A stretch of DNA of 5,608 nucleotides from Hyphomicrobiales bacterium (GTDB taxonomy: Bacteria > Pseudomonadota > Alphaproteobacteria > Rhizobiales > Aestuariivirgaceae): the NCBI GenBank assembly GCA_013002595.1, contig JABDJG010000413.1, positions 1 through 5,608 of the forward strand, given 5' to 3'. Under the pieces are notes generated by a model, which saw only the letters and a list, made by a program, of their open reading frames with translations, did no database searches and was not told where the DNA came from. How positions within the stretch are numbered: position 1 is the stretch's first letter; every line of letters starts with the position of its first letter. The translations under genes were made by a program, and so were the position numbers. Positions 1 to 5,498 of this stretch are shown piece by piece.

Positions 1-101
1 GTATTGTAGAGCCGGTCGACGGCCTCGACGGCATGGCGGGTCAACTCAACGAGATTATCGAGCTCGATGGTACCCGAATCGATGTTTTCCGCCAGATTCA
101 T
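1..101 (-). CDS. 5' end of an unrecognised gene, cut off by the window edge
   Basis: Reading the minus strand from an ATG at 99-101 gives 33 uninterrupted codons to the window edge. The product begins MNLAENIDSGTIELD and continues with an acidic, helix-prone stretch (VELTRHAVEAVDRLY). There is no signal peptide or membrane segment in the visible part. A purine-rich AAAAGG lies about 5 bases before the ATG on the coding strand, with GAGGGA just upstream, and a promoter-like pair lies 35-62 bases upstream; together these support this start. The gene is divergent from the chemoreceptor at 402, so it need not be functionally linked to chemotaxis. I do not recognise the family from so short a fragment and give no function. 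Confidence that it is a real gene comes from the open frame, ribosome-binding site and promoter together. Confidence 0.6.
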   Translation of the reverse strand, partial: MNLAENIDSGTIELDNLVELTRHAVEAVDRLYN

Positions 102-135
102 TGTGGCCTTTTCCCTCAAATGAGCTGCAGGCCGC

Positions 136-163
136 CTTATAGCAATCTCATGGTGCAATGCAA
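136..163 (-). promoter_or_regulatory. Putative housekeeping promoter of the minus-strand gene
   Basis: On the minus strand a TTGCAT (158-163) is followed after 16 bases by TATAAG (136-141), close to the sigma-70 -35/-10 consensus. This would place the transcript start near 128, about 27 bases before the ATG at 101, leaving room for the ribosome-binding site. It is called from sequence only. Confidence 0.45.
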
Positions 164-178
164 AATGCGGCGCATTGC
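155..178. repeat. Perfect 7-bp inverted repeat, possible operator
   Basis: GCAATGC at 155-161 and its exact reverse complement GCATTGC at 172-178 are separated by 10 bases, so the half-site centres are 17 bp apart. The left arm overlaps the -35 box of the putative minus-strand promoter. The geometry suits a dimeric helix-turn-helix regulator, but no regulator gene is visible in the window and the binding protein is unknown. Confidence 0.4.
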
Positions 179-224
179 CCTCTTACCTCCGGTGGTTCGA
201 ACTGGGACGGCTGGAAAGGTATGG

Positions 225-256
225 TTAACCATTTATTCAAATATGTTCTGCATACA
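225..256 (+). promoter_or_regulatory. TTAACC/TCTGCATACA promoter-like element, copy 1
   Basis: TTAACC (225-230), then five bases, then TTCAA (236-240), then TCTGCATACA (247-256). The same three blocks, with identical spacing, occur before the second receptor at 2843-2874, and weaker similarity continues for about 35 bases downstream (GACG at 269-272, TGATTTG at 278-284). TTAACCAT resembles the CtrA half-site known from alphaproteobacteria and could also act as a TTGAC-like -35 box, with the -10 inside TGCATACA. It would leave a long leader of roughly 140 bases before the ATG at 402. The promoter role and CtrA control are inferred. Confidence 0.5.
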
Positions 257-390
257 GACATCAAACTCGACGTCGAATGATTTGGTGTCCGCAAGGTCAT
301 CCTCTATCGGCACTAAGTAATGCAAAGTGGGCTTCACATGGGGGAAGCAGCCTGTGCGGTGGCTTTTAGAAAGCGACCGGTTTGCATCTT

Positions 391-397
391 GAGGCGG
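391..397 (+). promoter_or_regulatory. Ribosome-binding site of the first receptor
   Basis: GAGGCGG lies seven bases (from the end of GAGG) before the ATG at 402. It favours this start over the in-frame ATG at 411, which would sit too far away. Confidence 0.6.
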
Positions 398-401
398 GCT
401 T

Positions 402-2789
402 ATGACGCATATGTTTTCTTTTATCACCGACATGAAGATCAGTGCGCGGATTGCGCTATTGGCAGCAGTGCCGATTTCCGGTCTGCTGATCCTGACGGCG
501 GCATACTTCATCGGTGAGCACAACGTCAGAGGAGAATTTGGCAAAGCACAGGCCCATACAAGGTTGGCCGAGCTTTCCGATGGCGTGCAGACCAGTGCCC
601 TGCAACTGCGCCGGCACGAGAAGGATTTCCTGCTGCGCAAGGACAAGCAATATGTTGAGAAACACCGGGCCGAAACCCTGGCAATCCTCAAACTGATTGA
701 CAAAATGGAAGCCTCAGCGGTCGCCGGTGAATTAACCGGCCAGACCACCCGGTTGCGCGACCTGATCACGGCTTATGCCGGGCAGTTCGACACGGTGGTC
801 GGGCTGCATCAAACCCTGGGGTACGACCATCAAACCGGCCTGCAGGGCGCGCTGCGCAAGGCGGTTCATGACGTTGAGGAAAAGCTCCAGACGTTCAATG
901 TTGAAACCCTGGTGGCCAACAGCACCTACAATGCCGACAAGCTGACCGTGAAGATGCTGATGATGCGCCGGCATGAGAAAGATTTCATTCTGCGCGGTGA
1001 CGAAAAATACCTCGGCCGGCATGCCAAGCGGCGCGAAGAGTTTGACCTGTTGTTGCTACTGTCGGGACTGCCGGAAGCCGAAAAGGCCGAGATCACCCGG
1101 TTGATGGATGCCTATCGCAAGAATTTTGTCACCTGGGCCAAGGCCGACATCAAGGTGCGGGCCGAAATTGAGAAACTGAGCGCCCATTATACCGATTTGG
1201 AGCCGTCATTCGAGGTGATCGACAAGTCTGCCAGACTGGGCAATGTCGCAGCGGGCGCTGCCCTTGTGGCGGTACAACAGCGCACGCAATTGATCTGGAT
1301 CATCACGGCCGGCTTGCTGTTGGCGCTGGTGTTGAGCTTCACTTGCCTTGTGGCGCGCGGCATCAGCAGACCGCTTGCACGCATCACGGCGGCAACCCAG
1401 CAGCTGGCCGAGGGCGATCTCGACGTCGAAGTCATTGACGACACACGCAGTGACGAGATCGGCAACCTGGCCAGCGCACTGCAGGTATTCAAGCAAAACG
1501 GCGTTGAAAAGCACCGTCTCGAGCTTGAAAAGCTGGATGCGCAGGCCGAGGCCGAAAAGGCCCGCGCTGAAGACCTGGTCAGGGAAACGCTTTTCCAGTC
1601 CCAGATCGATGAGACGGTCCAGGCCGCCGCGAAGGGCGATTTTACCAGGCGACTCGATGCGGACTCGGCTGACGGAGCAATGCAGCAGCTCGGCGAGGGC
1701 ATGAACCGGCTGTTGACCGTCGTCGAGCGCGGCCTTTCTGAAACGATTGGCGTGGTCTCGGCGCTGGCCCAGGGCGATTTGTCGAAAAAGATCGAGGGTG
1801 ACTATGATGGCAGTTTCCTGACGCTCAAGAATGATGTGAACCGGATGAGCGACCAGATGCGGACCATTGCCAACCGGATCGCCTTGACGTCGAATTCGGT
1901 CAGCGATGCGACCGGCGAAATCGCCTCGGGTGTGACCGATCTCTCAAGCCGCACCGAGCATCAGGCGTCCTCGCTTGAAGAAACCACCGCCTCGATGGAA
2001 GAGCTGGCGGCGACGGTCAAGCAAAATGCCGACAACGCTCAGGAGGCCAATCAGGTTGCCGTGGCGGCGCGTGAATCGGCAACCAACGGCGGTCAGGTCG
2101 TTGATGACGCGGTCTCGGCAATGAGCCGGATCGAGGGGTCCTCAAAGCAGATTACCGAGATCGTTGGGCTGATCCAGGAGATTGCCTTCCAGACCAACCT
2201 CTTAGCCCTCAACGCGGCGGTTGAGGCGGCGCGGGCCGGCGATGCCGGCAGGGGATTTGCGGTTGTCGCCAATGAAGTCAGGGCGCTGGCCCAGAGGGCC
2301 GGACAGGCGTCAAAGGACATTCAGGACCTGATCACCAATTCTGACAATCAGGTGCGTGAAGGCGTTGAACTGGTCAACAAGGCCGGCGCATCGCTCGAAG
2401 ACATCGTTGGATCGGTCAAGAAGGTTGCGGATTTCGTGTCGGAGATCGCAGCCGCCAGCCAGGAACAGTCCGCCGGTATCGATCAGGTCAGCCGGGCAAT
2501 CAACTCCATGGAAGAGATGACCCAGCAGAACGGCGCCCTGGTTGAAGAAACCACGGCAGCCCTGCAATCGGCCCAGACCCAGGTCGGCGATCTGCGTAAA
2601 GTCGTGGCATTCTTCAAAACCGATGGTGCGGCGGCGATGCTGCCGGTTGCCGAGACAGGCGACGACGAGCCGGCCGCTCATCCTGTGCATCAACAGCAGG
2701 CCCAGGTCCGCCGGGCGGCCGCCGCCGGACGTGTTGCCGCAGATGCGGCGGGCGAAGATGATGACGGCGACGACTGGCAGGAATTCTAG
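402..2789 (+). CDS. Methyl-accepting chemotaxis protein with HBM-like periplasmic sensor and CheR-docking tail
   Basis: This is a 795-residue transmembrane chemoreceptor that would sense a ligand in the periplasm and control CheA autophosphorylation through CheW. Membrane segments lie at about residues 14-37 and 297-318. The roughly 260 residues between them are helical and contain the motif RRHEKDFLLR at 70-79 and again, as RRHEKDFILR, at 189-198. This fits a helical bimodular (HBM, McpS-like) domain with two stacked bundles; the ligand is unknown. HAMP follows at about 318-371. A charged helix and two further HAMP-like units (about 400-440 and 443-492) come next, both with a Gly-Asp-Phe/Leu motif. 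The signalling hairpin has its conserved tip around QTNLLALNAAVEAARAG at 597-613. Likely methylation pairs are E526/E527, E533/E534, Q687/E688 and E715/E716. Spacing from the first methylation site to the tip matches my recollection of E. coli Tsr, suggesting class 36H. The C-terminus is an Ala-rich linker, an acidic run and DWQEF, a W-x-x-F pentapeptide like the NWETF that binds CheR and CheB. The ATG at 402 has a good ribosome-binding site. The family call is firm; the HBM assignment is fairly sure. Confidence 0.96.
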   Translation: MTHMFSFITDMKISARIALLAAVPISGLLILTAAYFIGEHNVRGEFGKAQAHTRLAELSDGVQTSALQLRRHEKDFLLRKDKQYVEKHRAETLAILKLIDKMEASAVAGELTGQTTRLRDLITAYAGQFDTVVGLHQTLGYDHQTGLQGALRKAVHDVEEKLQTFNVETLVANSTYNADKLTVKMLMMRRHEKDFILRGDEKYLGRHAKRREEFDLLLLLSGLPEAEKAEITRLMDAYRKNFVTWAKADIKVRAEIEKLSAHYTDLEPSFEVIDKSARLGNVAAGAALVAVQQRTQLIWIITAGLLLALVLSFTCLVARGISRPLARITAATQQLAEGDLDVEVIDDTRSDEIGNLASALQVFKQNGVEKHRLELEKLDAQAEAEKARAEDLVRETLFQSQIDETVQAAAKGDFTRRLDADSADGAMQQLGEGMNRLLTVVERGLSETIGVVSALAQGDLSKKIEGDYDGSFLTLKNDVNRMSDQMRTIANRIALTSNSVSDATGEIASGVTDLSSRTEHQASSLEETTASMEELAATVKQNADNAQEANQVAVAARESATNGGQVVDDAVSAMSRIEGSSKQITEIVGLIQEIAFQTNLLALNAAVEAARAGDAGRGFAVVANEVRALAQRAGQASKDIQDLITNSDNQVREGVELVNKAGASLEDIVGSVKKVADFVSEIAAASQEQSAGIDQVSRAINSMEEMTQQNGALVEETTAALQSAQTQVGDLRKVVAFFKTDGAAAMLPVAETGDDEPAAHPVHQQQAQVRRAAAAGRVAADAAGEDDDGDDWQEF

Positions 2790-2824
2790 ACCAAAATTGA
2801 TCTACGCCTGTTGACCAAAATTGA
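2789..2824. repeat. Short direct repeat GACCAAAATTGA, two copies
   Basis: The 12-mer GACCAAAATTGA occurs at 2789-2800 and again at 2813-2824, a 24-base period. The first copy begins on the last base of the stop codon of the first receptor. No GC-rich hairpin with a U-tract is seen in the gap, so read-through into the second receptor is possible. The role of the repeat is unknown; it may be chance or a small slippage duplication. Confidence 0.5.
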
Positions 2825-2842
2825 GCGGGCCGAAAGTATTGA

Positions 2843-2874
2843 TTAACCCTTTATTCAACAACAATCTGCATACA
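2843..2874 (+). promoter_or_regulatory. TTAACC/TCTGCATACA promoter-like element, copy 2
   Basis: TTAACC (2843-2848), five bases, TTCAA (2854-2858) and TCTGCATACA (2865-2874) repeat the element upstream of the first receptor with exactly the same spacing (22 bases from TTAACC to TCTG). The similarity continues into GACG (2888-2891) and TGATTTG (2897-2903). Conservation of non-coding DNA between paralogues whose sensor domains differ suggests functional regulatory DNA, or a duplication that included the promoter. It gives the second receptor its own likely promoter in addition to any read-through. Confidence 0.5.
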
Positions 2875-2915
2875 CAAACTGTAAATTGACGCAGGGTGAT
2901 TTGAAACCCGGCACC

Positions 2916-5048
2916 ATGCCAGCCGCATGTTGCTTCAAGGGGGGCATTGAGCTGCATAAGCTAGCCAACGCTGACAGCCGGGAACATCAGGCAACCGCGA
3001 CGGCGATGAGCGGCGGTCTGGCCAACAAATTGCTTGTGCCGGTGCCGGTGCTGCTGATCATCTGCCTGGCACTTGCCTGGTTCTTTGTTCCGCAAAGCAT
3101 GCTGGAACTGGTGCGTGCCAACAGCGTCCAGTCGGCGGTACAGACGGTAAATCAGTTCAAGACCGTCCGGGCCTATTACACTGAAAACGTCATCAAGAAG
3201 GTCGTTGCCAACGGCGGCGTTCGGCCGTCGGTCAACCATGGGCGCGAAGCTGACGGCATTCCGCCGCCGGCGACATTTCTCCTTGACCTGAGCACACTGT
3301 TGGAGGACCGCGACACGAAGATCGGCCTTTACAGCGGCTTTCCCTTTGCGGGTCGCAGGGACCGTGTCCTGGATGATTTTCAGCAAGAAGCCTGGGCCGC
3401 CCTGTCGGCCAATCCCGATGCGGTCTTCAGCAAACAGCAGAGTATCGACGGGCAAACCGTCGTGCGGGTGGCGATTGCCGACCGGATGACCGCCGAGGCC
3501 TGCGTTTCGTGTCACAACAGACATCCGAACTCGCCCAAGACCGACTGGAAGCTGGATGATGTCAGAGGCGTGCTGGAAGTTGTCAGCAACATCACGGCGC
3601 CGGTTGCCGCGGCCAGGGCATTGAGTAACCAAATACTTCTTTATGGCGGCCTGGTTGCCCTGGTTGTGATTGCCGTATCGATATACTTCTCGCGCTACAT
3701 CACCGGTGCGCTGACCGGGGCGATTGCGGCAATGGGCCAATTGGCCGAAGAGGGCGCAGACAGCACTGTTGAGATTGGCGGCCTGACGCGCCGGGACGAA
3801 TTTGGCGCGATGGCCAGGTCACTGCGGATTTTCAAGGACAACGCCATTGAAAAGGACCGCCTGGAGCGCGCCCGGGCCGACGAGCGGGCGGCCCGCGAAG
3901 CCGAACGCGCAGCGGTTGAAGAGCACAACAGGCGACTGCAGCGTGATATCGATGCAACGGTCCAGGCCGCCGCCAATGGAGATTTCTCCGGGCGCATGGA
4001 CAGCTCCATCTACCACGGCAGCATGAAAGATGTATGCGATGGCCTCAACCAGCTGCTGGACACGGTCGATAGCGGTGTGTCGGAAACCGTCGAGGTTCTG
4101 GCAGGCATGGCGCGGGGCGATCTGACCCGGCGCATGACCGGCCATTACCAGGGCAGCTTTTTACGGCTCAAGAACGACGCCAACACCATGGCAGAGCAGA
4201 TTGCCTCGATCGCCGAGCGGATTGCAGAAGTCGGCAGCGCGGTCGATCAATCGACGTTTGAAATAACGGCCGGCGTGGGTGATCTTTCGACCCGGACCGA
4301 GCATCAGGCGGCTTCACTGGAGGAGAACACGGCCTCGATGGAAGAGCTGTCGGCTACGGTCAAACAGAATGCCGATAATGCCCAGGAGGCCAACCGGGTG
4401 GCTGTCGAGGCCCGTCTGGCGGCGGCAAATGGCGGTGAGGTGGTCCACGAGGCGGTTCAGGCGATGAGCCGGATCGAGGGGTCGTCGAGGAGGATCACCG
4501 ACATCGTCGGCCTGATCGAGGAGATTGCCTTCCAGACCAACCTCTTGGCGCTCAATGCGGCTGTCGAGGCGGCCCGGGCCGGTGATGCCGGCAAGGGATT
4601 TGCGGTGGTCGCCAATGAGGTTCGCGGCCTGGCGCAGCGATCTGCCGATGCATCGAAAGACATCAAGGACCTGATCTCCAAGTCCGATGATCAGGTCAGG
4701 GAAGGCGTCGAACTGGTCAACAAGGCCGGCGCGTCGCTGGGCGACATTCTCAACTCGGTCAAGAAGGTAGCCGATTTTGTCTCGGAGATCGCGACCGCCA
4801 GCCAGGAGCAGTCGGGCGGCATCGACCAGGTCAGCCGGGCGATCAACTCGATGGAGGCGATGACCCAGCAGAACGGCGCCCTGGTTGAAGAAACCACCGC
4901 CGCGCTGCAGTCGGCGCAGGCGCAGGTCGGTGACCTGCGCGAGGCGGTCGGGTTCTTCAGGACCGGCAGGGAGGCCATGCCCAGTGCCGATGCCGACGAG
5001 ACTGGCGACAATGGCGTGTACGAGCGGCAAACGGCGGTTCGGCCCTGA
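2916..5048 (+). CDS. Methyl-accepting chemotaxis protein with DUF3365/Tll0287-like heme-c sensor domain
   Basis: This is a membrane chemoreceptor of 710 residues from this start. The first membrane segment is at about 39-59 and the second at about 240-258. The periplasmic domain (about 70-222) has the pattern of the DUF3365 (Tll0287-like) family: VNQFKTVRAYYT, then PPATFLLDLS, then CVSCH at 196-200 followed by a conserved SPKTDWKLDDVRGVLEV. CxxCH is the motif for covalent heme c, and the domain is exported, where heme attachment occurs. A redox, oxygen or small-gas sensing role is inferred. HAMP (about 259-312), a charged coiled coil (about 308-342), two further HAMP-like units and the signalling hairpin (tip about 536-570) follow. 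The cytoplasmic half closely matches the upstream receptor, but the C-terminus (VYERQTAVRP) has no W-x-x-F docking peptide. The start is uncertain. The frame is open from a TTG at 2886, but 2886-2903 aligns with non-coding leader of the first receptor. ATG 2916 is used here. ATG 3006 gives a normal short N-tail (680 residues) but has no clear ribosome-binding site. AAGGGGGG at 2937-2944 precedes only ATT (2946) and CTG (2952) in frame. Confidence 0.94.
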   Translation: MPAACCFKGGIELHKLANADSREHQATATAMSGGLANKLLVPVPVLLIICLALAWFFVPQSMLELVRANSVQSAVQTVNQFKTVRAYYTENVIKKVVANGGVRPSVNHGREADGIPPPATFLLDLSTLLEDRDTKIGLYSGFPFAGRRDRVLDDFQQEAWAALSANPDAVFSKQQSIDGQTVVRVAIADRMTAEACVSCHNRHPNSPKTDWKLDDVRGVLEVVSNITAPVAAARALSNQILLYGGLVALVVIAVSIYFSRYITGALTGAIAAMGQLAEEGADSTVEIGGLTRRDEFGAMARSLRIFKDNAIEKDRLERARADERAAREAERAAVEEHNRRLQRDIDATVQAAANGDFSGRMDSSIYHGSMKDVCDGLNQLLDTVDSGVSETVEVLAGMARGDLTRRMTGHYQGSFLRLKNDANTMAEQIASIAERIAEVGSAVDQSTFEITAGVGDLSTRTEHQAASLEENTASMEELSATVKQNADNAQEANRVAVEARLAAANGGEVVHEAVQAMSRIEGSSRRITDIVGLIEEIAFQTNLLALNAAVEAARAGDAGKGFAVVANEVRGLAQRSADASKDIKDLISKSDDQVREGVELVNKAGASLGDILNSVKKVADFVSEIATASQEQSGGIDQVSRAINSMEAMTQQNGALVEETTAALQSAQAQVGDLREAVGFFRTGREAMPSADADETGDNGVYERQTAVRP
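4859..4897 (+). repeat. 39-bp exact DNA match to 2516-2554 in the neighbouring receptor
   Basis: The segment encoding the second C-terminal methylation region (MTQQNGALVEETT) is identical base for base, including third codon positions, to 2516-2554 in the first receptor. Other long near-identical stretches exist at the hairpin tip, including a 28-base identical run around 2177-2204 and 4521-4548. This reflects recent duplication or continuing gene conversion between tandem paralogues. Confidence 0.85.
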
Positions 5049-5296
5049 CGTTGTCAATTAACTGTCGATTTGGAGGCAGACTCGCATCTTTCTCAGAGTC
5101 ATCAGGGCGTTTCATGCGCCTCATAAATTTGAGCTTCAATAAATGCGATTTTATTACAGGGTCTTTATATTCGTTATGTAAAAAGTAATTGTTCCGAACT
5201 TTCTGGAGCATTTCTATAGCCAGAATTAGCAAATCCAAAGCTGTTTTATACTATATACAGAACGTGAATCCAATTCATACCATTTTCGATTCAGTG

Positions 5297-5327
5297 TTAA
5301 CCGCTGTTTCAGACTAACGTCCTATCG
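5297..5327 (+). promoter_or_regulatory. Putative promoter of cheW, weak third TTAACC element
   Basis: TTAACC (5297-5302), five bases, TTCA (5308-5311) repeats the first half of the element found before both receptors, with the same internal spacing. CTATCG at 5322-5327 could be the -10, although the gap of 19 is slightly long. The TCTGCATACA block is not conserved at the expected position; GCTGCAGACA at 5331-5340 is similar but 12 bases further away. A GATTC methylation site sits five bases upstream. The promoter role is inferred. Confidence 0.35.
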
Positions 5328-5487
5328 TCAGCTGCAGACAGAGCAGAATGACTCGCGGACGGTGGGGTGCTGATGCCGCGGGGCCGCAATCGAAGTGCGA
5401 CACGTGAATTCGCATTTGTGGAACTAAACGGCTTTGCCGACCTGGCCCGGCAGAATGTTCGGCCCGGCCAAGCCGCGAGTGAAAACT

Positions 5488-5491
5488 GGAG
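5488..5491 (+). promoter_or_regulatory. Ribosome-binding site of cheW
   Basis: GGAG seven bases before the ATG at 5499. It decides between this start and the in-frame ATG at 5373, which would add 42 residues that do not look like a CheW N-terminus. Confidence 0.6.
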
Positions 5492-5498
5492 TCAACGA

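Larger units (their letters stand above)
5049..5498. other. Gene-free AT-rich intergenic region with clustered GANTC sites
   Basis: This 450-bp stretch lies between the second receptor and cheW and contains no convincing gene. From 5121 to 5300 it is about 31% G+C, by hand count, against much higher values in the flanking genes. Six GANTC sites occur: 5079-5083, 5096-5100, 5266-5270, 5288-5292, 5350-5354 and 5489-5493. Fewer than two would be expected by chance. A TATACT-like -10 at 5247-5252 lies inside a loose dyad, CTGT (5241-5244) and ACAG (5257-5260). No strong terminator hairpin with a U-run follows the stop codon at 5048; GGCG-N7-CGCC just after 5100 is too weak to call. Confidence 0.6.

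Noticed and set aside
191..204. GGTTCGAACT, resembling a tRNA T-arm
   Set aside because: No acceptor, D-arm or anticodon arm can be fitted around it on either strand. It is most likely a chance TTCGAA palindrome, not a tRNA or attachment-site remnant.
33..320. Plus-strand open frame of 95 codons at the left end
   Set aside because: It runs antisense to the minus-strand partial gene and then through the promoter region. It has no ribosome-binding site or recognisable sequence.
257..401. Riboswitch in the long leader of the first receptor, for example c-di-GMP class I
   Set aside because: I could not match conserved riboswitch core motifs. Only a small GCTTC/GAAGC hairpin (331-346) is visible, which is not diagnostic.
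320..517. Plus-strand frame of 65 codons overlapping the start of the first receptor
   Set aside because: It is out of frame with the receptor and covers its leader and membrane segment. It has Cys/Arg-rich shadow-like composition and no clear ribosome-binding site.
2961..3740. Long minus-strand open frame (259 codons) opposite the heme receptor
   Set aside because: It is antisense to a well-supported gene. Its translation is rich in Arg, His and Gly, as expected from the reverse frame of GC-rich coding DNA, and no domain is recognisable. The same applies to other minus-strand frames inside both receptors, such as 4314-5057 and 1187-1702.
5114..5188. 24-codon open frame (MRLINLSFNKCD...) with AGGG six bases upstream
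   Set aside because: Chance short frames are common in AT-rich DNA. Nothing in the composition or context marks it as a real small protein, though the Shine-Dalgarno-like site is noted.
4957..5238. Minus-strand frame of 93 codons from the AT-rich region into the receptor's 3' end
   Set aside because: Half of it is the shadow of the receptor gene and half is AT-rich intergenic DNA. No ribosome-binding site or family signature is seen.
5373..5498. In-frame upstream extension of cheW from ATG 5373
   Set aside because: The 42 extra residues are unlike known CheW N-termini and no ribosome-binding site precedes 5373 at suitable spacing, whereas GGAG precedes 5499.
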